Of a stretch of 26,098 nt of DNA, positions 25,296-26,098 are shown in pieces (position 1 is the stretch's first letter; every line of letters begins with the position of its first letter). Origin of the DNA: DATKMS01 sp041497995 (GTDB lineage Bacteria; Desulfobacterota; Binatia; HRBIN30); NCBI GenBank assembly GCA_041497995.1, contig JBGQHM010000052.1:1-26098 (forward strand). The letters are read 5' to 3'. The notes below the pieces were generated by a model. That model searched no databases. It saw only the letters and a list, made by a program, of their open reading frames with translations, and was not told the origin of the DNA. Both the position numbers and the translations under genes were made by a program.

Positions 25296-26098
25296 CAGCG
25301 GCGCGTTCAGACGCCCTGGTCTTCTTCGGCGCCACCGGCGATCTCGCCTACAAAAAAATCTTCCCCGCGTTGCAGGCGATGGTGCGGCGTGGGCACTTGG
25401 ACGTGCCGGTGATCGGCGTCGCGAAGGCGGGATGGAACCTCGATCAGCTCCGCGCCCGCGCGCGCGCCAGCCTCGCCGAGCACGGCGGCGGCGTTGACGA
25501 GAAAGCGTTCGCGAAGCTCTCCGGGTTGCTGCGTTACGTCGACGGCGACTACTCCGACGACGCCACCTTCAAGGAGCTCCGCAAGCAGCTCGATGGTGCG
25601 GCACGGCCGGCGCACTACCTGGCCATCCCCCCCAGCATGTTTCCAACCGTCGTCGCGGCGCTCGGCCGCTCGGGCTGCGCGAAGAACGCTCGCGTCGTGA
25701 TCGAGAAACCGTTCGGCCGCGACCTGGCCTCGGCGGAGGCGCTCAACCAGACACTGCACAGCGTCTTCGACGAGTCGTCGGTCTTTCGCATCGACCACTA
25801 CCTCGGCAAGAGCCCGGTGCAGAACATCCTCTTCTTCCGCTTCGGCAACACGTTTCTGGAACCCATCTGGAACCGCAACTACGTGGAGAACGTCCAGATC
25901 ACCATGGCAGAGAACTTCGGGGTCCAGGGCCGCGGACGTTTCTATGAAGAGACCGGTGCGATCCGCGACGTCATTCAGAATCACATGATGCAAGTGGTGG
26001 GCTTCCTCGCCATGGAGCCGCCGGTCAGCACGTATCATGAAGCGATCCGCGATGAGCAGGTGAAGGTGTTCCGCGCCATTCGTCCGCTGCAGCCCGAC
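25292..26098 (+). CDS. zwf: Glucose-6-phosphate 1-dehydrogenase, 5' part
   Basis: 269 codons are present; the family usually has about 460-510 residues, so the C-terminal ~40% lies beyond the window. The nucleotide-binding motif GATGDLAYKKIFPAL starts at residue 13. EKPFGRDLASAEALN follows, then the active-site motif RIDHYLGK (166-173) with substrate-binding His169 and Lys173. The enzyme oxidises glucose 6-phosphate to 6-phosphogluconolactone with reduction of NAD(P)+, the entry to the oxidative pentose phosphate pathway. NFGVQGRGRFYEETGAIRD is also typical. The usual KPALYHL stretch reads RPAHYLA here and GASGDLTKRK reads GATGDLAYKK, variants within the family range. The start at 25292 is set by coupling to the leader ORF. 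Confidence 0.95.
   Translation, partial: MTAARSDALVFFGATGDLAYKKIFPALQAMVRRGHLDVPVIGVAKAGWNLDQLRARARASLAEHGGGVDEKAFAKLSGLLRYVDGDYSDDATFKELRKQLDGAARPAHYLAIPPSMFPTVVAALGRSGCAKNARVVIEKPFGRDLASAEALNQTLHSVFDESSVFRIDHYLGKSPVQNILFFRFGNTFLEPIWNRNYVENVQITMAENFGVQGRGRFYEETGAIRDVIQNHMMQVVGFLAMEPPVSTYHEAIRDEQVKVFRAIRPLQPD

Overview
The window is high-GC DNA from an uncultured-type Gram-negative bacterium. Several features fit a deltaproteobacterium-like lineage such as Binatota (Desulfobacterota_B): secreted NHL-repeat proteins with Thr/Pro-rich linkers and dockerin-like 'CVGDC...' modules, a steroid/fatty-acid-type cytochrome P450, and haem-sensing kinases beside NrfD-type redox complexes. The phylum is an inference from protein style; no rRNA or tRNA is present to confirm it.

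Layout. (1) 1-3473, minus strand: four closely spaced genes read leftward: a secreted Cys-pair-tailed protein, a zinc GFA-family protein, a secreted formylglycine-enzyme-like domain protein, and a secreted dockerin/NHL-repeat protein that runs off the left edge. (2) 3650-6691, plus: a very large winged-helix/AAA/TPR regulator. (3) 6705-10677: a 263-residue unrecognised protein (minus) followed in frame by a relic NHL repeat, divergent from a 1004-residue secreted NHL/dockerin protein (plus). (4) 10761-12011: a cytochrome P450. (5) 12383-19262, plus: a seven-gene, tightly coupled respiratory operon holding a caa3-type oxidase (subunits II with fused cytochrome c, I and III), a two-part membrane protein, a dihaem cytochrome c lipoprotein, a Rieske protein and a cytochrome b with a C-terminal cytochrome c. 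(6) 24934-19275, minus: a six-gene overlapping operon encoding a trihaem c7-like cytochrome, a four-cluster ferredoxin, an NrfD/HybB quinone-reactive membrane protein, a c-haem sensor kinase, a receiver protein, and a membrane-anchored receiver fused to a GcvH-like domain. (7) 25248-26098, plus: a 15-codon leader ORF overlapping the start of zwf (truncated by the right edge).

How it works together. The plus-strand operon would carry electrons from quinol through a Rieske/cytochrome b complex and dedicated cytochromes c to oxygen, with carriers built into the complexes and no recognisable cytochrome c1. The minus-strand operon, which converges on it with a 12-base gap, looks like a second quinone/periplasmic-cytochrome redox complex (similar in layout to Geobacter Cbc-type or Hme/Hyb-type modules), wired to its own two-component system whose sensor carries periplasmic haem motifs.

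The most unusual elements are the kinase with a cysteine-rich insert inside its ATPase domain, the receiver/GcvH-like fusion lacking the lipoyl lysine, and the hybrid bc/b6f-like cytochrome b with a PDFF motif in place of PEWY.
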